Shown here piece after piece: positions 46,307-57,580 of a stretch of 64,000 nucleotides of DNA; the first letter of the stretch is position 1; each line of letters starts with the position of its first letter. Where the stretch lies: assembly GCF_040436345.1 (NCBI RefSeq), contig NC_133219.1, forward strand, positions 24,960,709-25,024,708, read 5' to 3'. The position numbers were made by a program, and so were the translations under genes. This stretch comes from Pagrus major. Lineage: Eukaryota; Chordata; Actinopteri; Spariformes; Sparidae. The notes beneath the pieces were generated by a model, which was not told the DNA's origin, searched no databases, and worked only from the letters and a program-made list of their open reading frames with translations.

Positions 46307-46400
46307 TTAGGGCTGCAATGATTAATCGATGTCTAATCAACTATTGAATTATTCGCCAACTATTTTGATAATCGACTAATTGTTTTGAGTCTTTTTTTTT
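46307..46400. repeat. Fragment of a TAGGGCTGCAA hAT-type MITE
   Basis: It begins TTAGGGCTGCAATGATTAATC and contains the self-complementary AATCGAT / ATAATCGACTAAT segments typical of a common fish non-autonomous element. It is truncated on the right by the TTAA hairpin element or before it. Confidence 0.55.
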
Positions 46401-46444
46401 TTCTAGAAGGAAAAAGTCCAAATTTTCTGATTCCAGCTTCTTAA

Positions 46445-47221
46445 GAGGATAGTTCACCCTAAATCAAAATTCAGTCATCATCTACTCACCCTCATGCTGA
46501 TGAGAAGTCCGGTGTAGTTTTTTAATCCTCAAAATGCTGGTGGAGCCGCAACTTTTTAAAATTCCTCCATACTGCTCATCCACTGCAATCCAAGTGTCCC
46601 GAAGCCACGGCATGCAGAGTTGACTTGAAACGATGTCATTTAGTACATTTTATTAGCCTAAATATTCACTGTAGCCTGTTAGCCTGCAGGTGCGCTCACG
46701 TGCGCACGCGCCCTCCATCTGAACTGCCAGCGTGTAAGCTCCCAGTCACTCCTGGAAGTCTCTTGTGTGTGTCGCTCACAGCAGGACGTAAATACCAGTC
46801 TGCAGCTGATGATCTCGTCTTGCGCAGAATCCAGGAGCGAGCGTGAGCTTACACTGGCAGTTCAGATGGAGGGCGCGTGCGCACATGAGCGCGCCTGCAG
46901 TCTAACAGGCTACAGTGAATATTTAGGCTATAAAAATTTACTAAATGATGTTGTTTCAAGTTAACTGTGCACGTCGCGGCTTCAGGACACTTGGATTGAA
47001 GTGGATGAGCAGTATGGAGGAATTTTAAAACATTTTTGGGTAGTTTCATGGTAGTTTTTCAACTGGTCGCCATCAACACCTGCTATTTGCATAAATGCTG
47101 CAGGATGTTTCCTCTGCGGTTCCACCAGCGTTTTGAGGATTAAAAAAACTACACCAGACTTTTCATCAGCATGAGGGTGAGTAGATGATGACTGAATTTT
47201 GATTTAGGGTGAACTGTCCTT
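46445..47221. mobile_element. TTAA-flanked hairpin MITE
   Basis: TTAA at 46441-46444 and 47222-47225 flank the element. The ends GAGGATAGTTCACCC and (inverted) AAGGACAGTTCACCC extend into inverted repeats matching for about 100 bp. Further inward, 46650-46740 is repeated inverted at 46850-46950, so the whole 777 bp can fold into one long hairpin around about 46830. It sits in the gap between the transposase-like core and the next exon of copy 2. TTAA targets fit piggyBac or Kolobok transposases. Confidence 0.85.
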
Positions 47222-47225
47222 TTAA

Positions 47226-47600
47226 ATATGAATCTTTTCTGGCTTCTGTAGTCTATGACAGTAAAGTGAATATCTCTGGGTTGTGGACTAACAAGACATT
47301 TGAGGATGTCTTCTTAGGCTTTGGGGAACAGTGATCAACACTTTCACAATTTTATTGACTTTTATAGATTTTGTAGACTTTCATAGATTTTACAGACTTT
47401 TTATAGATTTTATAGTGACACAGTCACAGTTCTTGGCACTCTTCAGTCCTCGCTGTTGTGGCAATAAAGCTCAAAAGCATGTAGCAGACCTTGTTTTGGT
47501 ACAAGAAAAGGATCTGGAACAATAGTAGTGTCGAAAACTGCTCAATGGCATTAAGAATGAAGGTAAATCCATATTTTGACACTTCCATGGGAACATTGAA
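47226..47600. other. Intron-like DNA with a short minisatellite
   Basis: A degenerate 18-19 bp tandem (TTTATAGATTTTGTAGAC type) lies at about 47355-47415. No SAM exon like that of copy 1 is found between 46224 and 47600, so it appears to have been lost. Confidence 0.5.
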
Positions 47601-47609
47601 CAAACACAT

Positions 47610-48524
47610 GACATCGAGTTCAAATACCAGTAGTTTTTGTACTACTATTTGTACTACTATGGTATACAGACTATGGTGTGAGACGCCAGCAGCAGTTCAA
47701 AAAGCAGTGGCAGATCAAACAAGACCATCACCAGGGGACAGAAGAGATATGGTGAAGGTAGTGGTGGACCAAATGTTAGACAATGATCCCAACCCAACCA
47801 GAGCAATGTGTCAAAGCATCGCCCGGAGCATTGTAAGGGACTATCCGAAAAGTTTTGCAGATGTCGGAAAAAAAGGAGACATTATTGGAGACAGCTGTGA
47901 CTCTCTTCTTCAGCAAATTAGTGGAATATAAAAATAGAAAAAAACGCTCTTTCACGGCGACGCAGAGAGAGAAGGCCCCACACTGGGGTGGCAGAGGGGG
48001 CCAGAGTAATGGCAAGAGGCCCTGTGGATCAATACGGATGTGTGAGGTGGTGTCCTGCAGAACTTCCTGCTGGAGAGACCGAGGCAACCTTGGATGAAAT
48101 GAAAAGGCGACTGTGCAACATCTACTCAGAGGAAGGGATGGGCGGGGCAGAGAGAGCTGACCCTCTGATGGAGAAGACATACATCATTCAGCGCCGGTAC
48201 CTTAACAGTGTGCCTGCACCAGCCATTGCAGAAATGAAGGAGGAATGGCCTTTTCTCTTCTCGCAAAGAGGCCTTTACTCCCACTTTGGTCTGCTGACAG
48301 ATGTCTCCATCCTCAATAAGTTGCAAGAGGCCCTGAACAACAAAGGCAGTACAGTCATTCGTTTCTGCCAGGAACACAGCCGTCGTCCTGGGATCGAGGA
48401 TGTCCTGAAAAATTATGACCAAGAGACTTCAGACAAGGCTGCATGTGTCCTTATGCTCCTGATGGCATACTTCAGAGAGCCCAAGAATGCCATCATGCTT
48501 GAGAAGTTGTTGTTAGTTGTTTAA
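47610..48524 (+). pseudogene. SAMD3-like central exon, copy 2
   Basis: Corresponds to 2567-3643 of copy 1. The first part (RRDMVKVVVDQML, RDYPKSFADV) reads in one phase to a stop at about 47930. The second part (from about 47960; EMKEEWPFLFSQRG, VLMLLMAYFREP) reads in another phase to TAA at 48522-48524. The usual donor after this block is not recognisable. A frameshift near 47935 makes it a pseudogene. Confidence 0.65.
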
Positions 48525-48896
48525 AAGATAAAAAAGCAAGTTGTGATGTCATTAGATAGTTTATTCACTTTCACACTTACATTTAATCACATTCATTCAC
48601 ATGTTGACACATAACATTTGCTCTGATTAACCTCTAAATCAGGGGTCGGCAATTAAGTTTGGCCTCAGGCCAGATATTTTCCAAGCCATTACATGGCGGG
48701 CCACAACCAAAACAATGGCTAATTTAATGAATTAATAGGGGAGGAGGGGTGATAATGAAAATGATAGGCGCTCTTGAAATGACAGAGCAGACGCACTGAG
48801 ACATTCAAGCGGCTGATGTAGGTTAAATTTATGGACTGACCATTGTTAAAAAAAAACAAAAAAACATTTCCACTTGTTGCTGTTAGCTGTCAAAAA

Positions 48897-50678
48897 ATGG
48901 CACAATCAAAAAATCTCAAGAGAAAAGTTAACAGCGAAAACAGGATCTTTCATGATGAATGGACAGAGAATTATGCCTTCATCCTCCCCAGTTTTATTAA
49001 TGCAAAGCCCACATGCCTGATCTGTAACGAGGGTGTCTCTGCATGCAAAGAGTACAATATTAGACGGCACCACGAAACGAAGCATGCTTATTTCAAGGTT
49101 GTGTTCCCTCAGAAGACAGAGGCACGAAAGCGCAAAATCGAAGCCCTGAAAGATGCTTATGCACACAGCAACAGGATCCTGGTGCGAGGCCTCACATCCC
49201 AACAGAAGGTAACTATTGCATCTCTGAAAGCGTCCTGGGTGCTCGCAAAGCACAACAAGCCATTCAATGACGCAGAGGTCTTCAAGGAGATGATGGTGAC
49301 AGTTTTGGAGGAACTTGATACCAACAAGTCGATGGATGATGTGATCGGGTCAGTGAAACAGATGTCGCTCTCTGCGAGGTCCGCTGCCCGCCGCATAGAA
49401 GCGCTGTCTGATGCGGTGCAGGGTGCAATTATCGACGGTGTCAGTCACGCAAACTACTTTTCCTTAGCCATTGATGAGAGCACTGACAGCACAGATGTAG
49501 CCCAGTTGTGCGTTTATGTGAGATACTTTGATGGGAAGGATTTCAAGGAAGAGCTGCTGTCTCTAATTCCATTAGAAGGGCACACCACTGGAGATGCTAT
49601 ATTTGCGAAACTGGAAGAGTTGTTTCAGTTGCATTCATTATCATTTGAGAGGGTTAACCTAATCGTGACAGACGGGGCTCCTGCTATGTTGGGAAAGCAC
49701 AGAGGTCTGGTGAGCAGGCTGAAAGAACTCGCCCCCCAAATGCACGGGCTGCACTGCCTCATCCACCAAAGTGTCCTCTGTGCCAGACTGAATGGCGAGC
49801 TAAAGAATGTTATGGAGAAAGTGATGAAAGTCATTAATTTTGTCAGAGGTACATCAAGCACCCAGCATAGGCTTTTCCGACAACTTGTGGCTGAGTCAGC
49901 AGATGCCGCCCCTGATGACTTGCTGCTTCACAGTGATGTGCGCTGGTTAAGCAAGGGGAAAGCACTGGATCGCTTCTGTGTGCTACTGAATGAGATCAAA
50001 GCATTACTTGGAATGAGCAAGAGCAAGGCAGCAGCTGACCAACTTATCCTGCTGGAAGATGAAAAGTTCATGTCCAATGTAGCGTTTTTATCTGACATAT
50101 TTGGCCACCTAAACCTGCTTAACCTTCAGCTACAGGGGAGAGACAAAACCATCGTGGACATGGTTGAAAAACTGGAGTCATTCACGAGGAAGCTTGAGAT
50201 GCTTGAGGCAGACATATCTACCGGCAGGCTCCTACATTTCAGCACACTGAAGAAGACAGTGGGAGAAGTGACGGAGCTGATGGTTGACTTCATCAAGAGG
50301 CTACGAGCCAACTTCACTTCTCGGTTTGATGACTACTCCATCCCAAAAGACATCATTGACTTTATACATGACCCTGCAGTAAAACCAGCCAACAACTTCT
50401 CCTGCCTGGCGAAAGAAATGATCCCCTCTTTAGATCAGGCTGCGCTGGAAATGGAAATGATTGACTTCCAAACCACCTCAGTTGTGCGAGATGCGCTCAG
50501 AAGTGTGGAGTCCGTGAGTGCCTTTTGGGTAGGCCTACTATGCTCCGAGGAATACAGCAACCTCAAGAAAGTCGCACTTTACATTCTGACAATGTTCCCT
50601 TCCACCTACGTATGTGAGTCGTCCTTCTCAGCTAGGAATGCAATAAAAACTGAGGAAGAAAATACACATTTAGAGTGA
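48897..50678 (+). CDS. BED-finger hAT transposase (GTF2IRD2/ZBED-like), interrupted near its C-terminus
   Basis: The first ATG in frame is 48897 (MAQSKNLKRK), in an AAAATGG context; frame upstream of it lacks an ATG. A BED-type zinc finger (CLICN, then HHETKH) lies at about 49014-49090. DDE-fold motifs: AIDESTDSTD (about 49469), VTDGAPAML (about 49664) and DVRWLSKGKALDRF (about 49935). The C-terminal dimerisation region has YVCESSFSARNAIKT (about 50608). The stop at 50676-50678 belongs to an inserted segment; matching C-terminal coding (ENCLRIKV, then CHFSH and TAG) resumes at about 51112-51200. Apart from that insertion the frame is intact, so the copy is young. Such transposases cut and paste hAT DNA in the nucleus. 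Confidence 0.85.
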   Translation: MAQSKNLKRKVNSENRIFHDEWTENYAFILPSFINAKPTCLICNEGVSACKEYNIRRHHETKHAYFKVVFPQKTEARKRKIEALKDAYAHSNRILVRGLTSQQKVTIASLKASWVLAKHNKPFNDAEVFKEMMVTVLEELDTNKSMDDVIGSVKQMSLSARSAARRIEALSDAVQGAIIDGVSHANYFSLAIDESTDSTDVAQLCVYVRYFDGKDFKEELLSLIPLEGHTTGDAIFAKLEELFQLHSLSFERVNLIVTDGAPAMLGKHRGLVSRLKELAPQMHGLHCLIHQSVLCARLNGELKNVMEKVMKVINFVRGTSSTQHRLFRQLVAESADAAPDDLLLHSDVRWLSKGKALDRFCVLLNEIKALLGMSKSKAAADQLILLEDEKFMSNVAFLSDIFGHLNLLNLQLQGRDKTIVDMVEKLESFTRKLEMLEADISTGRLLHFSTLKKTVGEVTELMVDFIKRLRANFTSRFDDYSIPKDIIDFIHDPAVKPANNFSCLAKEMIPSLDQAALEMEMIDFQTTSVVRDALRSVESVSAFWVGLLCSEEYSNLKKVALYILTMFPSTYVCESSFSARNAIKTEEENTHLE

Positions 50679-51111
50679 CGTCTGAGAAGTGCCCTCTGAC
50701 CTCCAGATGTAAATGTTGATTCCTGTCTGTCTCCTAAACCCTGTAGATACACATTTGCGTAACACCAGTTAATCAATGGATAGTTAATCAATGGACAGAC
50801 GATTTGATCACTATGTTAAATGTGTGCCCCCATACTTCCCCCACCCCCTGCTGATCACACTCTCTAAAGAGCAGACCCCCCTCCCTTTGCATGTCTTTTG
50901 CTTACCTATTGTTTGAACCTGATTGAATCTTCTTTGTTCTTACTGTATAAAATGCTACTGTTTCATTTGCTCTGGGTTCACTCACCGGCTCAGATCCACC
51001 AGTCTACTGGTAGACTTTGAATAAACACATCACCACAGCAAACTACTCAACTGGACTTGAATGATTTCTTCAACAAAACGCATGAGAGGAATAGACTGAC
51101 TCACCAAAATC
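50676..51111 (+). mobile_element. LTR-like insertion inside the hAT transposase
   Basis: The 436-bp segment separates two parts of the transposase frame. It is flanked by TAGAG (50671-50675) and TCGAG (51112-51116), a possible imperfect 5-bp duplication. It contains TATAAAA (about 50946) and, about 75 bases on, AATAAA (about 51020), the arrangement of an LTR R region. It starts with TG, but its right end lacks a clear CA, so solo LTR is likely but unproven. Confidence 0.5.
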
Positions 51112-51116
51112 TCGAG

Positions 51117-51200
51117 AACTGCCTGAGGATTAAAGTGACGTCTATTTCACCAGATATCCAGCAAATAGTGACCAGCGGGAGATGCCACTTTTCACACTAG
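51117..51200 (+). pseudogene. Displaced C-terminal codons of the hAT transposase
   Basis: The frame NCLRIKVTSISPDIQQ ends CHFSH followed by TAG at 51198-51200, a typical hAT transposase C-terminus. It is separated from the main frame by the LTR-like insertion. Confidence 0.65.
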
Positions 51201-51900
51201 GTGAGTAATCTAAACCAGTTATTTTGTCTAAAATCTGAACTGTATTTTTAATGAATGTCTCGTTGTAGGCTAGGCATAATTCAGGCCTACAGTAAATGTA
51301 GCACGTCTGCTCTGTCGTTTCAGGGGCCGAGCACTCCAGCCCATGGTCGAGTGGATTCAGCTTTTTTGCTTTGTTCTTTTTTGCTCTGATTTGCTCCGAT
51401 TTGACAGTGCAATACATTATCAGTTTACATTTTTGGTGCCACCACAGTCATATAAAGGCCTAAATAACACGCATGCTATGTTTGAAACTCGTGTTTTACT
51501 TTTCACAGTTCTATGTAAGTAAATGCCTATGTTTGATGTCTGGCCTGTTTGAAAGAAGTCATGTTTTAATTTTCACAATAATATGAAGCCTATGTCCGTT
51601 GTTTGAATGACAACTTGTGTTTTAGGGACTAGTTTGGAATTTCAGCACCAGGCGCTGTCCACTGACTTCATTTGTTTTGGCATGTTGAGCGTTCACACTG
51701 CACCACACTGATGTGCTTATTCACTCTCGTATCCAGATAAAACAAATAAGCATTTAGATTGAGGAAATGTTTCTGTTCTGGAAAATGAAGTTTCCAAATA
51801 AAGAGCATTTTTGAGACTGGCAGTCCGATTTTTAAAAAGTATATTTTATATTTTTATTTTCATTCTCTAGTTCAAACAATCTCACGGGCCAGATGTTTTT
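51201..51900 (+). other. 3' untranslated part of the hAT element
   Basis: Non-coding DNA between the transposase stop and the right terminal repeat. No separate gene is seen. Confidence 0.5.
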
Positions 51901-51955
51901 GCTTGCGGGCCACATCTGGCCCGCGGGCCGTCTATTGCCGACCTATGCTCTATAT

Positions 51956-52684
51956 CATAGAAACATCTCTTATGCACCATGTTGAATATAAGCTGAATTC
52001 TCAAATTGTTTTATAGTTGCCGATTACAAAAACAATTGACACGTGAGCCATTTCTTAACAGAGCATGCTGCGAACCGCTGTTTCCGCCCAGATGACTATT
52101 GCAGACGGACTGTCAACATAACATACATACACACTAACTTGCACATTAACGCTCACATCAATGGAAAGCTGCTTTTTTCACAGATCTCCTACTATATATA
52201 GATAGATTGTATGTGTTAAATGTGTGTATCCAGACATGTCCAGTGTCATATTTTCAGCAGGGTGTAATTTAAGTCCACAATCTGGACTGTTTGCTAACAT
52301 CAGCTGAGCTACTTGTTAACTGCTCATGTAAATTTGCACCGGGCAGCAATTCCAGTTTTTTAAAGGCTGAGGCTATACAAAAACTGTCAGTAAAAAGATG
52401 GGATCAACTGATATGGCTCATTAACGATGGAGATCAGTGATAGATGGTAAAAAAAACATGATCAGGGCATCCCTAGTTAAAACCAAATCTTGCACAAGCA
52501 AGGTAGGGCTTGATGTTCTCTGGCGTCAGGTGTGCAAGAGACAGTCAATTAGACCAATAACAATAGTCAGTGAGTGGGTCACAGTTTTCAAAAGCATTCA
52601 ATGTTGCTGAACATTTAAATGAATGAAATACAAGCATTCCACTTCTTTACAATAGTGCAAGATGGGTATCTCTGTTCATTTCAG
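51956..52684. other. Intron of the SAMD3-like copy 2
   Basis: Continues the intron interrupted by the hAT element. No feature can be supported. Confidence 0.45.
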
Positions 52685-52850
52685 GCGACATGATGAAGCC
52701 TAGCGCTTGGATGCTGTCCATTGAAGGACAGGTGGTGATGGGACCACATGACCACTTCATCAATGGGATAGCTGCAGTTTTTGTGAGCTTCTATAACTTC
52801 AATCTGCAGTATCCTGAGGATGGCTCATGCACTTTGGAGTTTATCCAAGG
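52685..52850 (+). pseudogene. SAMD3-like penultimate exon, copy 2
   Basis: The acceptor CATTTCAG ends at 52684 and a GTATTG donor follows 52850. The frame (GQVVMGPHDHFINGIAAVF, then YPEDGSCTLEFIQ) matches 3886-4054. This exon is itself unbroken and better preserved than its copy 1 counterpart. Confidence 0.65.
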
Positions 52851-53634
52851 GTATTGTAACACTTAAATTAACACTGGACTGGATTGCTTGCTTGATAAAC
52901 CATCTTGCTTTCTTATCTTGCTTGCATAGCATTTATGGTTGTTCATTTGGCATTTTTGCCTGCCTCCAATGCTTTATTGATTATTTGATTTTATCAGTGC
53001 TACATTCTCAGTGCTTTCAGTCTATGTCTGACATTCCCAAACTGAAATAATCCTTCATGTGATTCTCTTAGAACAGAAATGTAAACACAGTGAGAGTGAG
53101 CGCTATGGTTGAGCATTCTCTAATTTGCCCTCTGTATCTGGTTAATCTGAATCAAATTCAGCAGCCCAACACTCCTCAACTTTCTCCTTTTGGCATGGCA
53201 AAGAGAGCACACAACCTGTGAGCTGTGGACATGTGCTCCTTTTTGGTAACAAACTTCATCAACTTCAGTGCATTATTGTCTCAGGAATTTTCATCACTAT
53301 TTTCCATTATACTATGTTCCCTTCTGATATTTAGCACTACTGTCACCCCATCCACCATTCCAACTCGGGTGTCGAGTGGCTGACTTGATAGCATGCATGC
53401 TTGCTTAATTCTTACTTTTTTTAAACAAGTGTTTGTTTTTCAATGTTTGCATGTGTATCTCAATTTCTACACACCTGATTTGCTTGCTTGTATCAATCTT
53501 GCTTAGCTTTCAATACTAATTTCTTTGGTGTAGGATTTAGTTAAAGGGGAAGGGGCACCACTGCAGGTGCCTTGGATAAACAATGCAATATTAAATCTGT
53601 AAAACTGAAAGTTGTCTTTGCTTATTGTTTACAG

Positions 53635-53752
53635 GTGCTTCTTGGGCATTAACCCTGAGATGGGCTCAAAGTCGAAGAAGAAGCATGGAGCCATCAATCA
53701 ACACGTGAGCACACTCCAAAGGAAGCTTGTTGACTTTGAGTGGTCAGTTTAA
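53635..53752 (+). pseudogene. SAMD3-like terminal exon, copy 2
   Basis: The acceptor TTTACAG ends at 53634. The frame CFLGINPEMGSKSKKK ends FEWSV then TAA at 53750-53752. It is the counterpart of 4237-4366. The gene as a whole is broken further upstream. Confidence 0.65.
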
Positions 53753-53889
53753 ATGTGAAATTGTTACGTAGTTTACGTCAGTATGGTCATATTGTATATG
53801 TTCACAAGTTGCTGATTGTTTATACTGTATTGTTTATACTGAAGTTTGTTGTAAATTGTAGGGCTTAATCACGATTCAATAGCGATTTA

Positions 53890-54010
53890 ATATTGATTGA
53901 TTGATTGATTCATGTCAAATAAGACTGTCAAGGCTGACAGTGGGGATTAAAATGTTTGGTGGTTTATTGAATATTGATAGTTAAAAAAGATTGATTGATT
54001 GATTGATTTA
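53890..54010. repeat. TTGA microsatellites
   Basis: GATT/TTGA tracts lie at about 53895-53910 and 53990-54010, either side of about 80 bp of DNA. Confidence 0.8.
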
Positions 54011-54195
54011 TAGACAGGGAATGAATATATCAGCAAAAATGAATTCATGTTTATGTTGTAAATTGTTGAATTTGATAGTTTTTAAAATTATTAAAAAGTT
54101 AAAATGAGTATTGTCTTTGTTTCATTTGTTCTTGTTTTGGCTTTTAATTTAGCAAATCCAAAGCATGTTTGTGTGGTAAAATCACAAGTCAAATT

Positions 54196-54575
54196 TGCAA
54201 TATTTTACAGTATTATTTAAATTGTAAATTAACAGTAAATTACTGGCTACTGAGTTGCATTACTTTTACAGTAAAAATCTAAAAATACAGACAATTACTG
54301 TAATTTACATACAGCAAGATACTGTAATTCCACAGCTACATACTGCTATATCACAGTAATTCCATGGGCATGGCAACTGTGAAGTTACAGTATATAGCTG
54401 TAGTTGCATTGTATTACTGTGACATATGAACAGTACATCATTGTGAAACATGTGCAGTACATTACTGTGAAATATTTATAATAAATTACTGTAAAATTAC
54501 TGTGAAAGTAATGCAACTAGTAGCCAGTAATTTACTGTAAATTTACAGTGAAAACTTTTACAGTGCACCCTGGTA
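54196..54575. mobile_element. MITE built from TTACTGTAA motifs
   Basis: The left part (about 54215-54290, with GTAAATTACTGGCTACT-type sequence) is repeated inverted at about 54490-54560 (AGTAGCCAGTAATTTACTG). The interior repeats the same motif. It belongs with the elements at 16060-16320 and, more distantly, 5060-5571. Confidence 0.65.
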
Positions 54576-55679
54576 TAATGGCTGCGATGCCTGTGGCCCA
54601 AACAGGTGAGAAAATGTAAAATAATCCGGTATGGACCAGAACCACAGCTCACCTGAAATTTAGTTTAGTTTATTTAGGTCCAGCTCTCTGTTGTCAGCTG
54701 CTGTGTAGAATCCTTACTGCCTATGTCTTTTCCAAATTCAACATTCGTTCTTTCCATTAATTTCTTTTCAATGTTAATTGCATCAAAAATTAGCAAGGAT
54801 GTACATGTACTCAGAGCTTTAGGTAGCAGATATTGTGTTGAAGAGTAGCACTGCTTGTTGGTGTAGAGTTACTCTATTCACACAGCAGTGTGAGGGTCTC
54901 TCTCTTTCTCTGTAGCCGCAGGGCAGTGTGCCCTCAGGGGTGAGACATCCACTTGGGATTTTTGTTGACATCCTCTCTTTATCCTTCATGCTCCCAACTT
55001 GCAATCTATCGGAGAGTGATTGGCAAAGCACTTTGTGTGTATATGTCAACTAAATACATGGTGTGTCTCTCTCCTGTCTAGATTATAATAATTGTGTCAT
55101 TGCATGACCTATCCTCTATATTTGGGTACTTTTTGCACACCACTGCTCACAACACCTCGACCAAATCCTGCTCTGAGAGTCCTGTGGGCTCAGTAAACAA
55201 TGGTGACTGCACAATACCCTCAATGATCCCATTTGCCAGGAATACAAATATCAGAATACTGTGTGTGCATGTGTAGAAATGCATACACAAATGTCATGAA
55301 TATCAAACAATGTTGTTGCCACACCATCAATAGCCCTCATCCAACTCTCGCTGCTGAATGATACAGTTGTGACTCAGAATGGTGTCTCTTACTTGGTCTC
55401 ATCAAGGTCAATACATCATATGAATGAAAGCCTACAAAGAAATTAGATGTTGAAGAAAGATGTAGAAATTAAAGGTGCACTGTGTAGTCTTGAGGGATAA
55501 ATTTTAATCAGAAGAGAAAGATCTTCATTGACTGATTTTTTATGCTGAAACAAACTAAATAAACAAACAAACTGTCTACGTTGCCAAGACTGCTGAAACT
55601 AAATAAACAAACTGACATTAAAGGACAACACAATTTCATACTGTTTTACTTATATTTTCTGGACCCTGCCACCTTTCTA
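54576..55679. other. Non-coding DNA with a partial MITE end
   Basis: At 55474 the sequence GGTGCACTGTGTAGTC resembles the start of the element at 14935. No gene is supported. Confidence 0.4.
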
Positions 55680-56259
55680 GCTTCAAACAGGAAAAACATG
55701 CCATGTTGATGGAAAAAAAATCCTTTTAACAGAGGGACAAAAAGACGATGGAAGAAACCTCAGGAAGAGCCACAGAAGAGGGATCCCTCTCCCAGGATGG
55801 ACAGACATGCAATAGATGTTGCATGTACAGAAAAGAACAACAAATCACAGTTTACAAGTTGCATTGAAAGAATATCTGATATCTGATACAAATTATAATA
55901 TATGTAAAGTGTGTGGATCCAGGAGACGACTGAGCAGGACGAGGCATCGCCAAGTGGTGCCCGAGCCACACGACCTCCTGTCCACCGTGGTGACCTAGAA
56001 GAGGGCAGGCCACACAGGATAACAGGAGCCAGGAGAGGTAGATGGTCCCAGGGGCCCGAGGTCCATCAGAAGGGAGCCTGAATGAAAAGAGTGGAGGAGG
56101 TGGAGGAGGAGAAAGAGGAGGAGGAAACTATAGAGAGTGAGAGAGTGACACATAAACAGATTGTTTCTCGTCGGCAGGACAATGTCAGTTCTACTACTAT
56201 AGGTAACTCATTGAGACTGAGACCGACCCACTGAAGAAGCTAGCAATTGAAGTCAAGAA

Positions 56260-57363
56260 CTAATTAAAGGCTAAGTCAAAGAAGTGAGTTTTGAGTTTAG
56301 ATTTAAAGGAGTCAATAGAGCCAGATTGTCTGATGTCAGCTGGGAGGTTATTCCAGAGGAAGGGGGCCCGATAGGAAAAAGCCCTGCAGTCAGCTGACTT
56401 CTTCTTAACCCTGGGAACCGTCAGGAGCCCTGAATTTTGAGAGCACAATGCACGAGTTGGAATATATGGTATAATGAGATCTGACATGTACGACCAGGCA
56501 AGGCCGTGTACAGTTTTGTATGTCAGCAGCAGCACCTTGAAGTCTGATCTTATATGTATTGGGAGCCAGTGCAGTGAGGCTAGGATTGGTATAATATGAT
56601 CAAATTTTCTTGTATGTGTGAAGACTCTAGCTGCAGCATTCTGAACCATCTGAAGACTTTTAGTGCTCTCACGCGGAAGACCTGAAAATAAAGCATTACA
56701 ATAATCCAGCCTAGACGAAACAAAGGCATGAATCAGGATCTCTGCGTCAGCCGTGGACAGGAAGGACCTAATTTTAGCTATATTGCGCAGGTGGTAAAAA
56801 GCGATCTTGGTAATTTCTTTGATGAACTGATCGAAAGAGAGGGTACCTAGATTCTTGACAGTTGAACTTTGAGAAATAACACAGTTGTCAAGAGTTACGG
56901 TCACCTGATCAAAGTGGTGTCTCTGTCGAGCGGGGGCAATGACCAGCATCTCAGTTTTATCTGAATGCAGGAGCAGGAAGTTTTCTGACATCCATTTCTT
57001 CACTGCACACAGGCAGGTCTTTAATTTTGTGATTTGAGATTTATCATCAGCTTTTATGGGCACATACAGCTGAGTGCTGTCCGCAGTGGAAATGTATTTC
57101 ATAACTCCGAATAATTTGGCCCTAGGGAACTCCATACTTCACATCAGTAATATTGATGTAGTACTATTGTAAGACACACATTGTGTTCTTTTGGACAGGT
57201 AAGATTTTAGCCAAGCTAGAGCCAGGCCAGAGATGCCAAATTGACTTTCAAGTCGGTCTGACAATATGCCATGATCTATGGTATCAAATGCAGCGCTGAG
57301 ATCCAGTAACAGAAGCACTGAGGTAGAGTTTGAGTCTAAAGTAAGTAGAATGTCATTTACCAC
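56260..57363 (-). pseudogene. Reverse transcriptase C-terminal part of the L2-type LINE
   Basis: Two frames (57139-57363 and 56260-57135) flank the deleted catalytic core. Family landmarks are LLLLDLSAAFDTIDH, QFGISGLALAWLKSYLS, WMSENFLLLHSDKTEMLVI, SRLDYCNALFSGLP and ASLHWLPI. It ends with KLKTHFFDLAFN and a stop at 56260. Confidence 0.85.
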
Positions 57364-57580
57364 TTTAGTAAGGGCAGTTTCAGTGGAATGACTCTGAAAG
57401 CTTATTGAAAAGGTTCCAGGAGATTATTATTAAGTAGGTAGCCTGAAAGTTGCTGGGACACAACTCTTTATAAGACTTTAGAGCAGAAGGGAAGGTTGGA
57501 TACTGGTCTATAATTATTTAGAGATCCTGGGTCGAGGTGTGGTTTCTTAAGTAGAGGCTTAACCACAGCAGACTTAAAAC

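Larger units (their letters stand above)
48640..51947 (+). mobile_element. Autonomous-type hAT transposon
   Basis: The left end reads CAGGGGTCGGCAAT and the right end, inverted, CATAGGTCGGCAAT. Flanking 8-bp duplications CTCTAAAT (48632-48639) and CTCTATAT (51948-51955) match at seven of eight bases and fit the hAT target preference. The ends carry the GGCGGGCCACA / GGGCCAGATGT motifs common to Charlie/ZBED-type hATs. It lies in the intron before the penultimate SAMD3-like exon of copy 2. Confidence 0.9.
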
